64,000 bases of DNA from Paenibacillus physcomitrellae (lineage in GTDB: Bacteria; Bacillota; Bacilli; Paenibacillales; Paenibacillaceae), in the NCBI RefSeq assembly GCF_002240225.1, contig NZ_CP022584.1, forward strand, positions 3,332,594-3,396,593, written 5' to 3'. Position numbers and translations under genes: made by a program. Of this stretch, positions 36,801 through 46,971 are shown piece by piece. The notes beneath the pieces were generated by a model. That model worked only from the letters and a program-made list of their open reading frames with translations. It made no database searches and was not told the DNA's origin. Every line of letters begins with the position of its first letter. The first letter of the stretch is position 1.

Positions 36801-37389
36801 AGGGATCACTTCCTTTGTTTGAGATGCGCGGCATCCGCTTACCACGAAGCACAGGAAACAGATAACCTCATTATAAACTTCAGAGCCGGAGATGTTAATT
36901 AAAGGTTTTAGCCCCCGCACGCAAATCATCCGCAGCGGTCTCCCCGCTGCGCTGCACCGGGGAAAGCCGGTGGGGCCATACCGCAGCGGCGGATCATGCT
37001 GCACAGCAGTGAGTTGATATTGTTGTCATCCCTAGCAACTAAAATGGATATTTTTCCCGGGAACGGCGAAATTTATATGTGAATTGAAATTCTTAACCAC
37101 CATCACCTTCTGAGGAGATTCAGGATTCAGGGCCTCCCATGTTGGAGGATCATATCATCCGGAATTTAGCAGAAGTTGAACCCTCTACTCGGGCAGCCTT
37201 TGCAAGATATGCTAAATCTCAGGATTTATGCTATGATAGAACATGTAACTATAAAAAAGTTTGTATATATTTATTTGTTAGTATTGAGGAAGGTGTTACC
37301 CATCATCTTATCGGATTCATTTATATCCTCCTAAAGACCCGGGTAAATAAAGAAGTATGACACTATAACTGTTAAAGGGGGACATCATT
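36801..37389. other. Intergenic region before fbp, with a GC-rich structured segment
   Basis: About 590 bases. 36926-36990 is GC-rich and holds two adjacent perfect hairpins: CGCAGCGG/CCGCTGCG (36931-36951) and CACCGG/CCGGTG (36955-36972), followed by a second copy of CCGCAGCGG. 37040-37380 is AT-rich and should contain the fbp promoter. A 73-codon frame at 37139-37360 has no ribosome site and biased-looking sequence, so I do not count it as a gene. Confidence 0.45.
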
Positions 37390-39318
37390 TTGGATGCGCA
37401 ATTCCTGGATTTACTGGCCCAAAAATATGATTCCGAAGAGAAAGTCGTAACTGAAATCATCAACCTTGAAGCGATATCCCATCTCCCCAAGGGGACCGAA
37501 CATTTTGTCAGTGATTTGCACGGAGAGTTCCAGGCCTTTCAGCATGTGCTTAGAAATGGATCGGGCACTGTAAAGGAAAAGATAAGAGATTTGTTCCGTG
37601 AGACATGGACAGAGAATGAGATTAATGACTTTGCTGCGCTGGTTTATTATCCGGAAGAGAAATTGCAGCTGGTCAAGGGCGACCTCAGCAACAAGCAGTC
37701 CCTGAACCAGTGGTATAGACAAACGATAGAGCATTTGATCAAGCTGATTTCTTACGCCTCCTCCAAGTATACGCGGTCCAAGCTGCGTAAGGCCTTGCCG
37801 GAGCAGTTTGTTTATATTATTGAAGAGCTTCTGTACAAGAACGAAACGATTAATAAGGAATCCTATTATGAGGAGATCTACCGGCAGATTATTTCTTTGG
37901 GCCAGGCAGACAAACTTATAGTAGGACTTGCCTATACAACCCAGCGTCTGGTGGTTGACCACCTGCATGTGGTGGGGGATATTTATGACCGCGGACCTGA
38001 CCCGGATAAAATTATGGATACGCTGATTCATCATCACTCCGTGGATATTCAGTGGGGCAATCATGATGTGCTGTGGATCGGGGCATTTGCCGGTTCCTTG
38101 GTTTGCCTTGCGAATATTATCCGGATCTGTGCCAGATACGATAACCTGGATATTATAGAAGATGTATATGGAATCAATCTGCGTCCGCTGCTGAATCTAG
38201 CAGAGAAGTATTACGAGGACAATCCGGCTTTTAGACCCAAGCTGCAGGCCGATCACACGCTTTCCGAACAGGAAATCCTGCAGATCACCAAAATCCATCA
38301 AGCTATTGCCATGATTCAGTTCAAACTGGAAATCCCGATCATCAAGAGACGGCCGTACTTTAATATGTCTGACAGGCTTCTGCTTGAGAAAGTAGATTAT
38401 GACCGCAACGAAATTACGCTTGGCGGAAAGACGTATCCTCTGGAAAATACCTGCTTCGCCACCGTAAATCCGCAGCAGCCGGAACAACTGCTGGAGGAAG
38501 AACAGCAGGTGATGGAGAAGCTTCTCTTTTCCGTTCAGCATTCCGAGAAGCTGGCCAGACATATGAAGTTCCTGATGAAGAAAGGCAGCCTTTATTTAAA
38601 ATATAACGGAAACCTGCTCATACACGGCTGTATTCCATTGGATGAGGAAGGCAATATGGAAGAAATGCAGATCGAAGACAAAACCTATTCGGGACGCCAG
38701 CTGCTGGACGTCTTTGAGTCTCATTTGCGGTATGCCTTCGCGCATCCCGAGGAAACCGGTGATCTGTCAACGGACATGGTGTGGTATATCTGGACGGGCG
38801 AATGCTCTTCGCTTTTTGGAAAGAGGGAAATGACCACCTTTGAACGGTATTTCATTAAAGACAAAGAAGCCCATAAAGAGAGAAAGAACCCTTATTACCG
38901 GTTGCGTGAGAATGAAGAAATCTGCCGGAACATTCTGCTCGAATTCGACCTTGATCCTGATCATGGTCATATCATTAACGGACATACGCCTGTTAAGGAG
39001 ATTCGCGGAGAAGATCCGATAAAAGCAAACGGCAAGATGATCGTCATTGACGGCGGTTTCTCCAAAGCTTATCAATCCACAACCGGGATCGCCGGATACA
39101 CCTTGTTATATAATTCCTTCGGCATGCAGCTTGTAGCCCATCAGAAATTCAATTCCAAAGAGGATGTGCTGTGCAACGGAACGGATGTCTTGTCCGTCAA
39201 AAGATTGGTGGATAAGGAACTGGAGAGGAAAAAGGTCAGGGAGACCAATGTTGGTGAGAAATTGCTGCGTAAAATCTCAAATTTGAAGGATCTATTGGAG
39301 TATCGCTATATGCATTGA
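37390..39318 (+). CDS. fbp: Fructose-1,6-bisphosphatase class III
   Basis: Cytoplasmic gluconeogenic enzyme converting fructose-1,6-bisphosphate to fructose-6-phosphate. The 642 residues carry the metallophosphatase-type metal-site motifs [26 protein letters not shown] and [11 protein letters not shown] and the C-terminal [11 protein letters not shown] and [10 protein letters not shown], all diagnostic of the Firmicute class III enzyme. It starts at TTG with AAAGGGGG about 9 bases upstream. Single-gene unit with its own terminator. The length is close to the 671 residues of the Bacillus subtilis enzyme. Confidence 0.95.
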   Translation: MDAQFLDLLAQKYDSEEKVVTEIINLEAISHLPKGTEHFVSDLHGEFQAFQHVLRNGSGTVKEKIRDLFRETWTENEINDFAALVYYPEEKLQLVKGDLSNKQSLNQWYRQTIEHLIKLISYASSKYTRSKLRKALPEQFVYIIEELLYKNETINKESYYEEIYRQIISLGQADKLIVGLAYTTQRLVVDHLHVVGDIYDRGPDPDKIMDTLIHHHSVDIQWGNHDVLWIGAFAGSLVCLANIIRICARYDNLDIIEDVYGINLRPLLNLAEKYYEDNPAFRPKLQADHTLSEQEILQITKIHQAIAMIQFKLEIPIIKRRPYFNMSDRLLLEKVDYDRNEITLGGKTYPLENTCFATVNPQQPEQLLEEEQQVMEKLLFSVQHSEKLARHMKFLMKKGSLYLKYNGNLLIHGCIPLDEEGNMEEMQIEDKTYSGRQLLDVFESHLRYAFAHPEETGDLSTDMVWYIWTGECSSLFGKREMTTFERYFIKDKEAHKERKNPYYRLRENEEICRNILLEFDLDPDHGHIINGHTPVKEIRGEDPIKANGKMIVIDGGFSKAYQSTTGIAGYTLLYNSFGMQLVAHQKFNSKEDVLCNGTDVLSVKRLVDKELERKKVRETNVGEKLLRKISNLKDLLEYRYMH

Positions 39319-39356
39319 TTTAATGGATGAAATGGAATAATGAAGTAACAAAGCCG

Positions 39357-39382
39357 AAAAGCCGCCAAAGGCGGCTTTTTCT
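39357..39382 (+). terminator. Terminator of fbp
   Basis: AAAGCCGCC and GGCGGCTTT form a tight stem with a 3-4 base loop, followed by TTTC. The minus side also has TTTT, so it may serve the converging coat-protein gene. Confidence 0.85.
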
Positions 39383-39430
39383 AATGGGATTCGCGGACCT
39401 GATCCGCTAACTGCCTTATTTATTACTGCT

Positions 39431-39994
39431 TTACTGCATCATTGCGGGCTCTTGAACCTTGTTGTAGAAGCCGCCTAAAGCCACCAGGGTAGTTGGAGAA
39501 GCGGCCTCCAGCGGATAGTAGCCTTTCTTGACCATCCATTGCCAAACATCGTAAGCATGGTGGGAGCTCATTTGAAAAGCTTTCTCCAGGAAGCTGCGGA
39601 TGTCCGGATTGCTCATCTCCATAGCCGCCCAGGCATACTCCCGTCCGGCACGTTTGAGGGTGAGCAGGTAAGCGGTCCCGATTTCCCGGTCGTTAAACTG
39701 CTGTACGGAAGTTCGGGGCATCACCGGCTGCAAAGTTGTACTTGGGGAAATGAAAGACGGCAGAACCGGATTGAGGTCCGGTACGGGAAGGGCCATAGAC
39801 GCACCTTCTACCTGGCTGAGAAACTCGACCTTGATATTATAATCCCGGATATGAAGCGGGAAATGCTTCTGAAGCAAAGCTTGCAATTCCGGGTCTTGCG
39901 CCTGATTTATAAAGCAGGCCATATTAGTAATCGAATTGACACAGCTCATCGTAAGTTCGTTTAGTTCCTGGGCTTCGTGAACAGCCAATTGCAT
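39431..39994 (-). CDS. CotF-family spore coat protein
   Basis: 187 residues of the Coat_F type: an N-terminal helical part (NELTMSCVNSITNMACFINQ), a Pro-rich middle and the C-terminal coat domain FNDREIGTAYLLTLKRAG, FLEKAFQMSSHHAYDVWQWM, KKGYYPLEAA. Such ferritin-like helical proteins are built into the spore coat or related outer layers. GGAGG precedes the ATG by 9 bases. The FemAB-like gene lies 41 bases upstream on the same strand, so the two are probably co-transcribed. Confidence 0.85.
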   Translation of the reverse strand: MQLAVHEAQELNELTMSCVNSITNMACFINQAQDPELQALLQKHFPLHIRDYNIKVEFLSQVEGASMALPVPDLNPVLPSFISPSTTLQPVMPRTSVQQFNDREIGTAYLLTLKRAGREYAWAAMEMSNPDIRSFLEKAFQMSSHHAYDVWQWMVKKGYYPLEAASPTTLVALGGFYNKVQEPAMMQ

Positions 39995-40035
39995 AATAAA
40001 GTTCCTCCGTTAAGGTAAAGGGTTGGGTTGCAGAG

Positions 40036-41088
40036 TTATTTTCCTGCAGATCCCTGATTTTTATGCAGCCCCATTCCCCATTCATACCCTGTTCTGAGCA
40101 GATGTTTGAGGTTTTTCTTCTGCACCAAATAATACGGAACGAGCTCCGCGCCCCAAGAGGCTTTGGACTTGGAAACCGAAGGGATATTCGCGCCGGCAAA
40201 GTCGAAATAAGCAAAGCCGTCCTGCGACAAATCCTCAAAGGCGTAGCTTTGAGACAGCTGGACTACCCCGCTTGTTATATATTCGCTTTTGCTTCCGGCC
40301 ACCCAGCCTTGAGCCAGATGGGAGTTCAGAGCCAGCACCACGCTTGCGCTTACCGCCTTGCCGTCAGGCGCATAACAAACATAACAACGGAAAGCCTCGT
40401 CGCCAAGCAGGCTCCGGGCCAGTTCCAGATCTTCTACGGTCAGATGATGGTTGAAGCCCTTGCGATCCTCGGTTCCCCGGAGACAGTCCAGGACTTCGGC
40501 CATGTTTACGGATCTCTCCGTGCGGTAACCCTTAGCGGCTGCTTTTCTGATCTTCCCCCGGATTTCGGAGCTGGCTTCCTCCAGCTTAAAGGGCAGCTTC
40601 AAATAATAAGTGTACTTCATCCAAACGTGAAAGCCGCTCCAAATAAAAGGGCGCATGTCCGTGATTCCGGGCGGAAACACAATAGGGGCTGACCCCATAT
40701 GGGCTTTCATTTCATGGATCAGCATCTCTGCTGTTTCTTGCCAGCGGCTGTTCAGCTTGTGGGGTTTCGATGCTGCGCCGGGATGAAAGGTAAACGGATG
40801 ATAAGCATTCAGCGGCGGCAGAAACCACTTTCCTCTTTTCCCTTCAAAAAATAATCCCTCACTGTAATAATCCGAGTCTCCGTTCTGGAATTTCTGAATG
40901 GCGTACCGGCAGCCCCATTTGAGCCGGTTAAATTCCGCCCAGCCGGACAGGTATGATTCCGCTGAGCCGCAAGCGGCGATGCAGGTCTGTTCAGGGATGG
41001 AGGCTGATACTCCCACTTCTATCGGTTCCCCGCGACTGCCAGCCGGTTCCTCCAACCTTACGCCCATCCTTCCGTACACTCCACTCAT
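40036..41088 (-). CDS. FemAB/GNAT-like acyltransferase
   Basis: 350 residues with the double-GNAT-like plan of FemAB and BioF2-type proteins: PFIWSGFHVWMKYTYYLKLP, IRGKIRKAAAKGYRTERS, a strand-loop CYVCYAPDGKAVSASVVLAL and the C-terminal AFEDLSQDGFAYFDFAGANI followed by a SVSKSKASWGAELVPYY motif. Such proteins transfer aminoacyl or acetyl groups to peptidoglycan, polysaccharide or sugar amines. The substrate is unknown. It lies between a spore coat gene, likely in the same transcript, and the polysaccharide cluster, which starts divergently. Confidence 0.7.
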   Translation of the reverse strand: MSGVYGRMGVRLEEPAGSRGEPIEVGVSASIPEQTCIAACGSAESYLSGWAEFNRLKWGCRYAIQKFQNGDSDYYSEGLFFEGKRGKWFLPPLNAYHPFTFHPGAASKPHKLNSRWQETAEMLIHEMKAHMGSAPIVFPPGITDMRPFIWSGFHVWMKYTYYLKLPFKLEEASSEIRGKIRKAAAKGYRTERSVNMAEVLDCLRGTEDRKGFNHHLTVEDLELARSLLGDEAFRCYVCYAPDGKAVSASVVLALNSHLAQGWVAGSKSEYITSGVVQLSQSYAFEDLSQDGFAYFDFAGANIPSVSKSKASWGAELVPYYLVQKKNLKHLLRTGYEWGMGLHKNQGSAGK

Positions 41089-41261
41089 TTTAAATATAGC
41101 TCCTGTTCTCGAATATTTGATTTCCTCAGCTTAAAGTCATGCTTGTCAGTCTACAAGGTATGCCCCGTTCTGCTTTTTTATGCCGTTACATAGGGTAAAG
41201 AGAGCCTTTACTAGGTTGGCGCGCACAGCTGGCACGATTTAGCCGAATGGAGGAATGGCTT

Positions 41262-42650
41262 GTGAAGAGGAAGATGATTACAAGGTCTGCTCTGGTGCTC
41301 TGTATTCTCTTATTGATCCTGAGTTTGCCAGTACCCAAACCGGATTCGGAGCCGGTGCTGAAGATCGCATCTGTACGCATAAATGTGAAAGATTACGGCG
41401 CCAAAGGCGACGGGGTAACCGACGATACGGCAGCGCTGCAGAAAATATTCAAGCGGGCTGCGGGAGGCGGCAGAATTTTATATTTTCCTAAAGGCACCTA
41501 TTTGGTGGACAGCACCAAAGATTTGATCCTACCGGGAGGAACCGTAATGACCGGCGACGGAGCGGGTTCGGTGCTAAAAGCCAGTTCCCGTACTTTCGGC
41601 TGGGAGCTACTGCGGGCAGCGGGTTCGGATATTACGATCACTGGAATGACGCTAGACGGGAACCGCCAGGTCAACCGGGTGCTGGTCGTAGGCGGGGGGA
41701 GCAAGAGGGTTACTTTGTCCGGTCTAACGGTCGCCAATGCTTCTCAGAATAAGGATCCCGCCGGTGAAGGGTACGGCGAGGTGGTGTGCGGAATCGTCAT
41801 TTACGGCAATACCCGGCAGGTGACCGTCAGCGGGGTTGAGGTTAAGAATATCAACGCGATCAACTCCCGCAGCGGCGATCCGGTGGCCAGAGGCATCTAC
41901 GTGACTACCACCTGGGGATCGCAGGAGACGGTAGCCAAAGAAGTGACGATCAAGGGGTCCCATATTCACAACATCGGGCCAGCCGACGACGGAGACGGCA
42001 TCTACTTCGAAGATTTAAGCTTGGAAAGCGGACGCGGGCAGGATTCATCCAGTGTGATTGCCGGCAATCAATTGGATCATATCGCCAAACGGGGCATTAA
42101 GATCTATGCGCAGGGCATCAAGGTGCAGGGCAATCATATTACCAACTCTTATTTGGGCAATAACGTCTATCAAAGCGGTTCCCATAAAGGCCGGACGGCG
42201 CCGGATATGTATTCGGCCATCAGTGTGTTCGCCAGCCATAATACCGTGGACGGCAACACTATTGACGGCATCGGCAGCTATTATGCGGCAGTAGAGGTTA
42301 CATCAGACACGCCTGTCAGCCATATCACCATTACCAACAACAGCATCTCTATGGGAGTGCAGAGCCAAATGAAAGGCACCACAGCGATTCGGCTGGGAAG
42401 CCTGGAGGATTTTAATATAAGCGGAAATGCGATAACAGGCGGGGAAAAAGGGATTTGGACCTGGCAGAATGCCTCAGGAGGTGTCATCAGCGGCAATACG
42501 ATTGTGGTGAAACAGGGTGGCGGCATCGACTTATCCAACTATTTGCCTGGATATGTGCAGCAGAACATTCGGGTGATGAACAATACAATGACTACAGGCA
42601 CCTTCACAACCCGTCGGGCAGCTAGCAATCGAAATGTGGTCATCCAGTAG
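41262..42650 (+). CDS. Right-handed beta-helix protein, pectate-lyase/GH28-like
   Basis: 462 residues. The start is GTG at 41262 because GGAGG lies 7-8 bases upstream; an ATG at 41247 has no ribosome site. An N-terminal signal or anchor helix ([17 protein letters not shown]) is followed by the Pectate_lyase_3 hallmark [18 protein letters not shown] and by many parallel beta-helix turns ([31 protein letters not shown]). Secreted enzymes of this type cut acidic polysaccharides. Here it probably trims or remodels the polysaccharide made by the operon downstream. A terminator separates it from that operon. Confidence 0.85.
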   Translation: MKRKMITRSALVLCILLLILSLPVPKPDSEPVLKIASVRINVKDYGAKGDGVTDDTAALQKIFKRAAGGGRILYFPKGTYLVDSTKDLILPGGTVMTGDGAGSVLKASSRTFGWELLRAAGSDITITGMTLDGNRQVNRVLVVGGGSKRVTLSGLTVANASQNKDPAGEGYGEVVCGIVIYGNTRQVTVSGVEVKNINAINSRSGDPVARGIYVTTTWGSQETVAKEVTIKGSHIHNIGPADDGDGIYFEDLSLESGRGQDSSSVIAGNQLDHIAKRGIKIYAQGIKVQGNHITNSYLGNNVYQSGSHKGRTAPDMYSAISVFASHNTVDGNTIDGIGSYYAAVEVTSDTPVSHITITNNSISMGVQSQMKGTTAIRLGSLEDFNISGNAITGGEKGIWTWQNASGGVISGNTIVVKQGGGIDLSNYLPGYVQQNIRVMNNTMTTGTFTTRRAASNRNVVIQ

Positions 42651-42700
42651 AACGGCACTTTATAGGCCTTTGGGCCTAGAATAGCTGCCGCTTTTTTTTA
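42651..42700 (+). terminator. Terminator between the beta-helix gene and the polysaccharide operon
   Basis: AACGGCA...TAGGCC pairs with GGCCTA...TGCCG and is followed by eight T residues, a strong Rho-independent form. Only 23 bases separate its end from the TTG start of the deacetylase gene, too few for a separate sigma-A promoter. The operon is therefore probably reached by regulated read-through or by a promoter overlapping the hairpin. Confidence 0.8.
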
Positions 42701-42723
42701 ATAGAATCTAAGGAAAACAAGTT

Positions 42724-43806
42724 TTGGAAGCTGTCCTGACACCTTCTGATACGAAAGAATGGATGGATGATATGCTGCTGAATCAGGGTTTTTTCGTTAT
42801 ATCGATCGACTTTGAACTGTACTGGGGGCTGCGGGACATCATGCCGCCGGACAGGTACAAGCGAGAACTGTTACGAGAAAGAGAAATCATCCCCCGGGTG
42901 CTGAGATTGTTCCGTGAGCAAGGTATTCATGCTACTTGGGCAACCGTTGGCCTGCTGTTCCTCCGACATAGAGAAGAAATGAATGTTTATTTGCCGTCAA
43001 GACTGCCTGCCTATGCCGACCGTGCTCTTTCTCCTTATCCGGCTTTGTTCAGCCAAATGATAGGAGAGAATGAGACGCAGGACCCCTCCCACTATGGTTC
43101 ATCTCTGATCCGGATGATTGCAGAGACACCCTATCAGCGTATCGGCACGCATACGTTTTCCCATTATTACTGCAAAGAAGCTGGACAAGACGCCGCTGAT
43201 TTTACGGCAGATCTGCAGGCCGCCGTCCGGGTAGCCGAGCGGGATGAGTTTGCGCTGGAGAGCATTGTCTTCCCGAGGAACCAGTTAAGAGAGGACTATC
43301 TTCAGGAGCTTGGCAAGGCGGGGATCCGCTCCTACAGGGGCAACCCTGATCATCCGCTGTACCGGGATGGATACAGCCGCCATGATCCGCTGCCCAAACG
43401 GCTGCTGCGTCTGCTTGACACCTATCTCAATCTATCAGGCTACCATACTTATGTCCCTGGAACTGAACTTCTGAATCCGAAAGATTACGGCAGGGAGGGG
43501 GACATACCCCCGCTTAATCTGCCAGCCAGTCAATTCTTCCGATCCTATGCCCGAAGTTTGCGCCTGCTGGAGGCGCTCCGGTTCCGAAGGATTCGGAACG
43601 CCATGACTTACGCGGCCAAACACCGCAGAATCTATCATCTCTGGTGGCACCCCTATAATTTGGCAGATCCTGAAGGCCGGAACTTTAAGCTGCTGGAGCG
43701 AATTGTTTCCCACTATAAACACTTGGAGATAACCTACGGGATGAGAAGTGCAGGAATGGAGGAGTTGTGCGATTGGATTATGGGACAAGAGGAGGAAGGC
43801 AATTGA
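42724..43806 (+). CDS. Polysaccharide deacetylase-like protein (first gene of the EPS operon)
   Basis: 360 residues of the NodB-related fold without a signal peptide. The metal and catalytic positions are recognisable: FVISIDFELYWG (DxE in place of TFDD), THATWATVGLLF region, and the metal-binding THTFSH. WWHPYNLADP near the C-terminus is also a family feature. It starts at TTG with AAGGA 9 bases upstream. Being cytoplasmic, it may act on nucleotide-linked or lipid-linked intermediates. It overlaps the next start by TTGA. Confidence 0.8.
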   Translation: MEAVLTPSDTKEWMDDMLLNQGFFVISIDFELYWGLRDIMPPDRYKRELLREREIIPRVLRLFREQGIHATWATVGLLFLRHREEMNVYLPSRLPAYADRALSPYPALFSQMIGENETQDPSHYGSSLIRMIAETPYQRIGTHTFSHYYCKEAGQDAADFTADLQAAVRVAERDEFALESIVFPRNQLREDYLQELGKAGIRSYRGNPDHPLYRDGYSRHDPLPKRLLRLLDTYLNLSGYHTYVPGTELLNPKDYGREGDIPPLNLPASQFFRSYARSLRLLEALRFRRIRNAMTYAAKHRRIYHLWWHPYNLADPEGRNFKLLERIVSHYKHLEITYGMRSAGMEELCDWIMGQEEEGN

Positions 43807-44444
43807 ACGGTATTTTTCTTGGAAAAGCCCTAAGCAGGCACTATGTAGCTTTCGTAGTTACGATTGTGATCTGCGTCGGCTGCACCTTTCTGCTGAACCA
43901 GTTGATCAAGCCAAGCTATCAGGCGGAGGCCAGTCTGGTCGCCAACATAGGTTCTACCACGGATTCCGGAACCTACAATGAATTTCTGGCCAGCCAGATG
44001 CTGACCAAAACGTACGAGAAAGGGATTCAAAGCCGCTACATCGCAGATAAGGTAATCAGCAAGCTGGGCCTGAAACAATCCGCCTATGAACTGCTCAAAA
44101 CGATTAGTGTCCGCACCGATCCCGGCACGCTGGTGATCATGCTGTATGCCAAAGCCGACGATCCCAAGCAGGCTGTGGCAGTGGCCAATGCGTTTGCCGA
44201 CTCGTTTATTGCCGACTCCAAGCAGATCGTCCAGAACGCCAACGTCACGTTATTGGACGAGGCCGACCTGCAGCAAGCCTCTATCCCGGTCAGCCCCAAG
44301 AAGATATTTAACCTTGCTGTATCCGTCTTAATCGGACTATTTGCCGGCCTCAGCATTGCGGTGTGGCTGGAGAAGCGCCATGTGTCGCGCAAGAAGGAGA
44401 GACTCCGCAAGATCGGCGTAGAGCTGCCGGAGCTGTCTGCCTGA
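43803..44444 (+). CDS. Wzz/CapA-type chain-length regulator
   Basis: 213 residues starting at TTG behind AGGAGGAAGG, coupled to the upstream stop. A membrane helix near residues 15-37, an extracellular coiled part (SYQAEASLVANIGS) and a second helix near 180-200 (FNLAVSVLIGLFAGLSIAVW) match the Wzz/YveK membrane adaptor. No BY-kinase or phosphatase partner is encoded in the window, so chain-length control must use a kinase from elsewhere or none. Confidence 0.85.
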   Translation: MNGIFLGKALSRHYVAFVVTIVICVGCTFLLNQLIKPSYQAEASLVANIGSTTDSGTYNEFLASQMLTKTYEKGIQSRYIADKVISKLGLKQSAYELLKTISVRTDPGTLVIMLYAKADDPKQAVAVANAFADSFIADSKQIVQNANVTLLDEADLQQASIPVSPKKIFNLAVSVLIGLFAGLSIAVWLEKRHVSRKKERLRKIGVELPELSA

Positions 44445-44540
44445 CAGTTCGCTGACAGGATCATTCGCTGGTAGATTTGCTTGATTGGTTCAATGGAACA
44501 GAGTTGTTTAGATTTATGGATCAAGGAGGGGTTCGGGAAA

Positions 44541-45560
44541 ATGATTCATTACGGTATCGCCGGCTGTGGTCATATTGCGGCTAAACATATCGAAGCTATC
44601 CGGCGCACGGAAGGCGCCGTGCTAACCGCCATATGTGACCCTGATGCGAAGCGGCTCCATGAGACCGCGGACAGTACGGGAGCTGCGGCTTACGCCACCT
44701 TGGGCGATATGCTGGCCCAGGAAACGAAGCTGGATGTCGTCTGCATCTGTACGCCCAGCGGTCTGCATGCCGAAATGGCCGTCATGGCGGCGCGGTCTGG
44801 CAAACACGTGGTGATTGAGAAGCCGCTCGCGCTGACGGTAGAGGACGGCGAATGGATCGTGAAGGCGGTTCGCCAAAGCGGGGTGAAGGCAGCGGTTGTG
44901 CATCCGAACCGCTACCGTCCTGCGGTCAGGGAGCTTAAAGCGGCGCTGGACCGCGGATTATTTGGCCGCCTGGGCCACGTCAGCGCCGTGGTCCGGTGGA
45001 ACCGGGATCAGGCCTACTACGATCAGGCCGCCTGGAGAGGCACTAAAGCTATGGACGGCGGCGTGCTGATGAACCAGGCGATTCACAGCCTGGATCTGCT
45101 GCTGTGGCTGTTCGGCAGCGTGCGGCAGGTTACCGCAGTGGCGGAAACCCGTATCCGCCGGATGGAAGCCGAGGATACGGCGATAGCGCTGCTCCGTTTT
45201 GAGAACGGCGTCCTGGGTTCCGTAGAAGCGTCCACCACCCTTTACGGCGGCAATCTGGAGGAGTCGATCAGCGTATTCGGGGAAGACGGCTACGGGGTGA
45301 TCGGCGGGAAGACTGCGAGCTGGATTCGCCACTGGCGCTGCAGCTCCATGAGTCCGGAAGAATCGGAGGCGCTCATCCGGCTGATCGAAGCCGATCCTTA
45401 CGGGATCCCCGGCCATGAACAGATGATCCGGGATATGACGGCAGCGATCCGGGAGGACCGGGAGCCGTCCGTAACGGTTGAGGATGGACTGCGATCGGTA
45501 CGGCTGGTGCAGGATATCCTGGATTCAGCCGACAAGCTGGCGGCAGAAATGGAAGGATAA
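44541..45560 (+). CDS. Gfo/Idh/MocA oxidoreductase, WbpB/WlbA-like
   Basis: 339 residues, start at 44541 behind AAGGAGGGG. Nucleotide-binding GIAGCGHIAAKHIEAI at the N-terminus and the family EKP motif at 93-95 (VVIEKPLALT). In the Wbp pathway this enzyme oxidises the 3-hydroxyl of UDP-GlcNAcA with NAD. The assignment depends mostly on its place directly before WbpA-, WbpD- and WbpE-like genes. Confidence 0.85.
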   Translation: MIHYGIAGCGHIAAKHIEAIRRTEGAVLTAICDPDAKRLHETADSTGAAAYATLGDMLAQETKLDVVCICTPSGLHAEMAVMAARSGKHVVIEKPLALTVEDGEWIVKAVRQSGVKAAVVHPNRYRPAVRELKAALDRGLFGRLGHVSAVVRWNRDQAYYDQAAWRGTKAMDGGVLMNQAIHSLDLLLWLFGSVRQVTAVAETRIRRMEAEDTAIALLRFENGVLGSVEASTTLYGGNLEESISVFGEDGYGVIGGKTASWIRHWRCSSMSPEESEALIRLIEADPYGIPGHEQMIRDMTAAIREDREPSVTVEDGLRSVRLVQDILDSADKLAAEMEG

Positions 45561-45596
45561 AGAAATCACTTTAGTTGTTCAAAATGGGGGATAACG

Positions 45597-46934
45597 ATGG
45601 TGCGGGAATCAGTCGAACAAGAGCGGCACAAGGAAGTGCTGCTCGCCAAATTCAGGAACAAAACGGCGGTCATCGGCGTCGTCGGGCTCGGCTATGTAGG
45701 GCTGCCGCTGGCGGTGGAGAAAGCCAAAGCGGGATTTCACGTCATCGGCTTTGACGTCCAGGCTGCCAAAATTGACATGGTCAACCAAGGGATGAACTAT
45801 ATCGGAGATATCGTGGATGACGATTTAAGGGAGATGGTGGCCGCAGGGCGGCTTCGGGCGACGGCTGACTATGCCTTCATCGCTGAGGTCGATGCGGTGG
45901 CGATCTGTGTGCCAACACCGCTGGATACTTATCAGCAGCCGGATACGAGTTACGTGGAGAATTCAGCGGCCGAAGCGGCCCGCTACCTCCATCCCGGCAT
46001 GCTGGTTGTGCTGGAGAGCACCACTTATCCGGGAACTACGGAAGAGCTGGTCAAACCGGCGCTCGAACAATCCGGCCTGGTGTGCGGCGAAGACTTTTTC
46101 CTCGCTTATTCACCGGAAAGGGTAGACCCCGGCAACCGGTTGTTTAACACCAAGAACACGCCCAAGGTGGTCGGCGGCATGACCCCGGCCTGCTCGGAGG
46201 TTGCCGAAGCGCTGTACCGGACGGTTCTGGAAGGCAGCGTGCATGTGGTCTCAAGTCCTTCTGTCGCTGAAATGGAGAAAATCTATGAAAATACCTTCCG
46301 CCATATCAATATCGCCCTGGCTAACGAGATGGCGCTGTTATGCAGCCGGATGGGGATCAACGTGTGGGAAGTCATCGAGGCCGCGAAGACGAAGCCTTAC
46401 GGCTTTATGGCCTTCTACCCGGGCCCGGGGCTTGGCGGACACTGCATCCCGATCGATCCGTTTTACCTGACCTGGAAAGCCCGCAAATATAACTTCCATA
46501 CCCGTCTGATCGAACTGGCAGGTGAAATCAACCAGACTATGCCGGAGTTCGTGGTGCAGCGGATCGCCGAAATTCTCAACGAACGGAGAAAGCCGCTGCA
46601 CGGCTCAACCGTTCATGTGCTTGGAGTGGCCTATAAGAAGGACATCGACGATTACCGCGAATCCCCGGCGCTCGACATTATCGGCCTGCTTGAAGCCAGG
46701 GGAGCGAATGTACGGGCCAGCGATACCCATATCCCGAGCTTCAAAAGGGACGGAGCGATTTACGAGTGCGTGCGGGTTACGGAGGAGCGGCTGGCGGAAG
46801 CCGACATTATTGTGATCACGACCGATCATTCGGGCTTCGATTACGGCATGCTTGCAGACAGCGAAGCGCCGCTGTTCGACACCCGCAATGCCTTCCAGGA
46901 TAAGAAGAAACCGCAGCATTACTATTTGCTGTAA
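45597..46934 (+). CDS. UDP-N-acetylhexosamine 6-dehydrogenase, WbpA-like
   Basis: 445 residues. NAD-binding [16 protein letters not shown] near residue 25, [13 protein letters not shown] and the catalytic Cys283 in [14 protein letters not shown]. The family converts UDP-GlcNAc to UDP-GlcNAc-uronic acid with two NAD. The ribosome site is GGGGGA. Gene order with the next two and the preceding gene gives the full set for the diacetamido uronic acid. Confidence 0.9.
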   Translation: MVRESVEQERHKEVLLAKFRNKTAVIGVVGLGYVGLPLAVEKAKAGFHVIGFDVQAAKIDMVNQGMNYIGDIVDDDLREMVAAGRLRATADYAFIAEVDAVAICVPTPLDTYQQPDTSYVENSAAEAARYLHPGMLVVLESTTYPGTTEELVKPALEQSGLVCGEDFFLAYSPERVDPGNRLFNTKNTPKVVGGMTPACSEVAEALYRTVLEGSVHVVSSPSVAEMEKIYENTFRHINIALANEMALLCSRMGINVWEVIEAAKTKPYGFMAFYPGPGLGGHCIPIDPFYLTWKARKYNFHTRLIELAGEINQTMPEFVVQRIAEILNERRKPLHGSTVHVLGVAYKKDIDDYRESPALDIIGLLEARGANVRASDTHIPSFKRDGAIYECVRVTEERLAEADIIVITTDHSGFDYGMLADSEAPLFDTRNAFQDKKKPQHYYLL

Positions 46935-46971
46935 ATCAAAGTTCGAAATGCTGGAGCGAAGGAGCGAGGGT

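Noticed and set aside
37139..37360. 73-codon frame upstream of fbp
   Set aside because: No ribosome site, AT-rich, no similarity I recognise; it ends just before the fbp ribosome site.
41262..42650. Repeated GGN and NxxxxG codons in the beta-helix gene as a DNA repeat
   Set aside because: The periodicity is explained by the protein's beta-helix turns and there is no nucleotide-level repeat.
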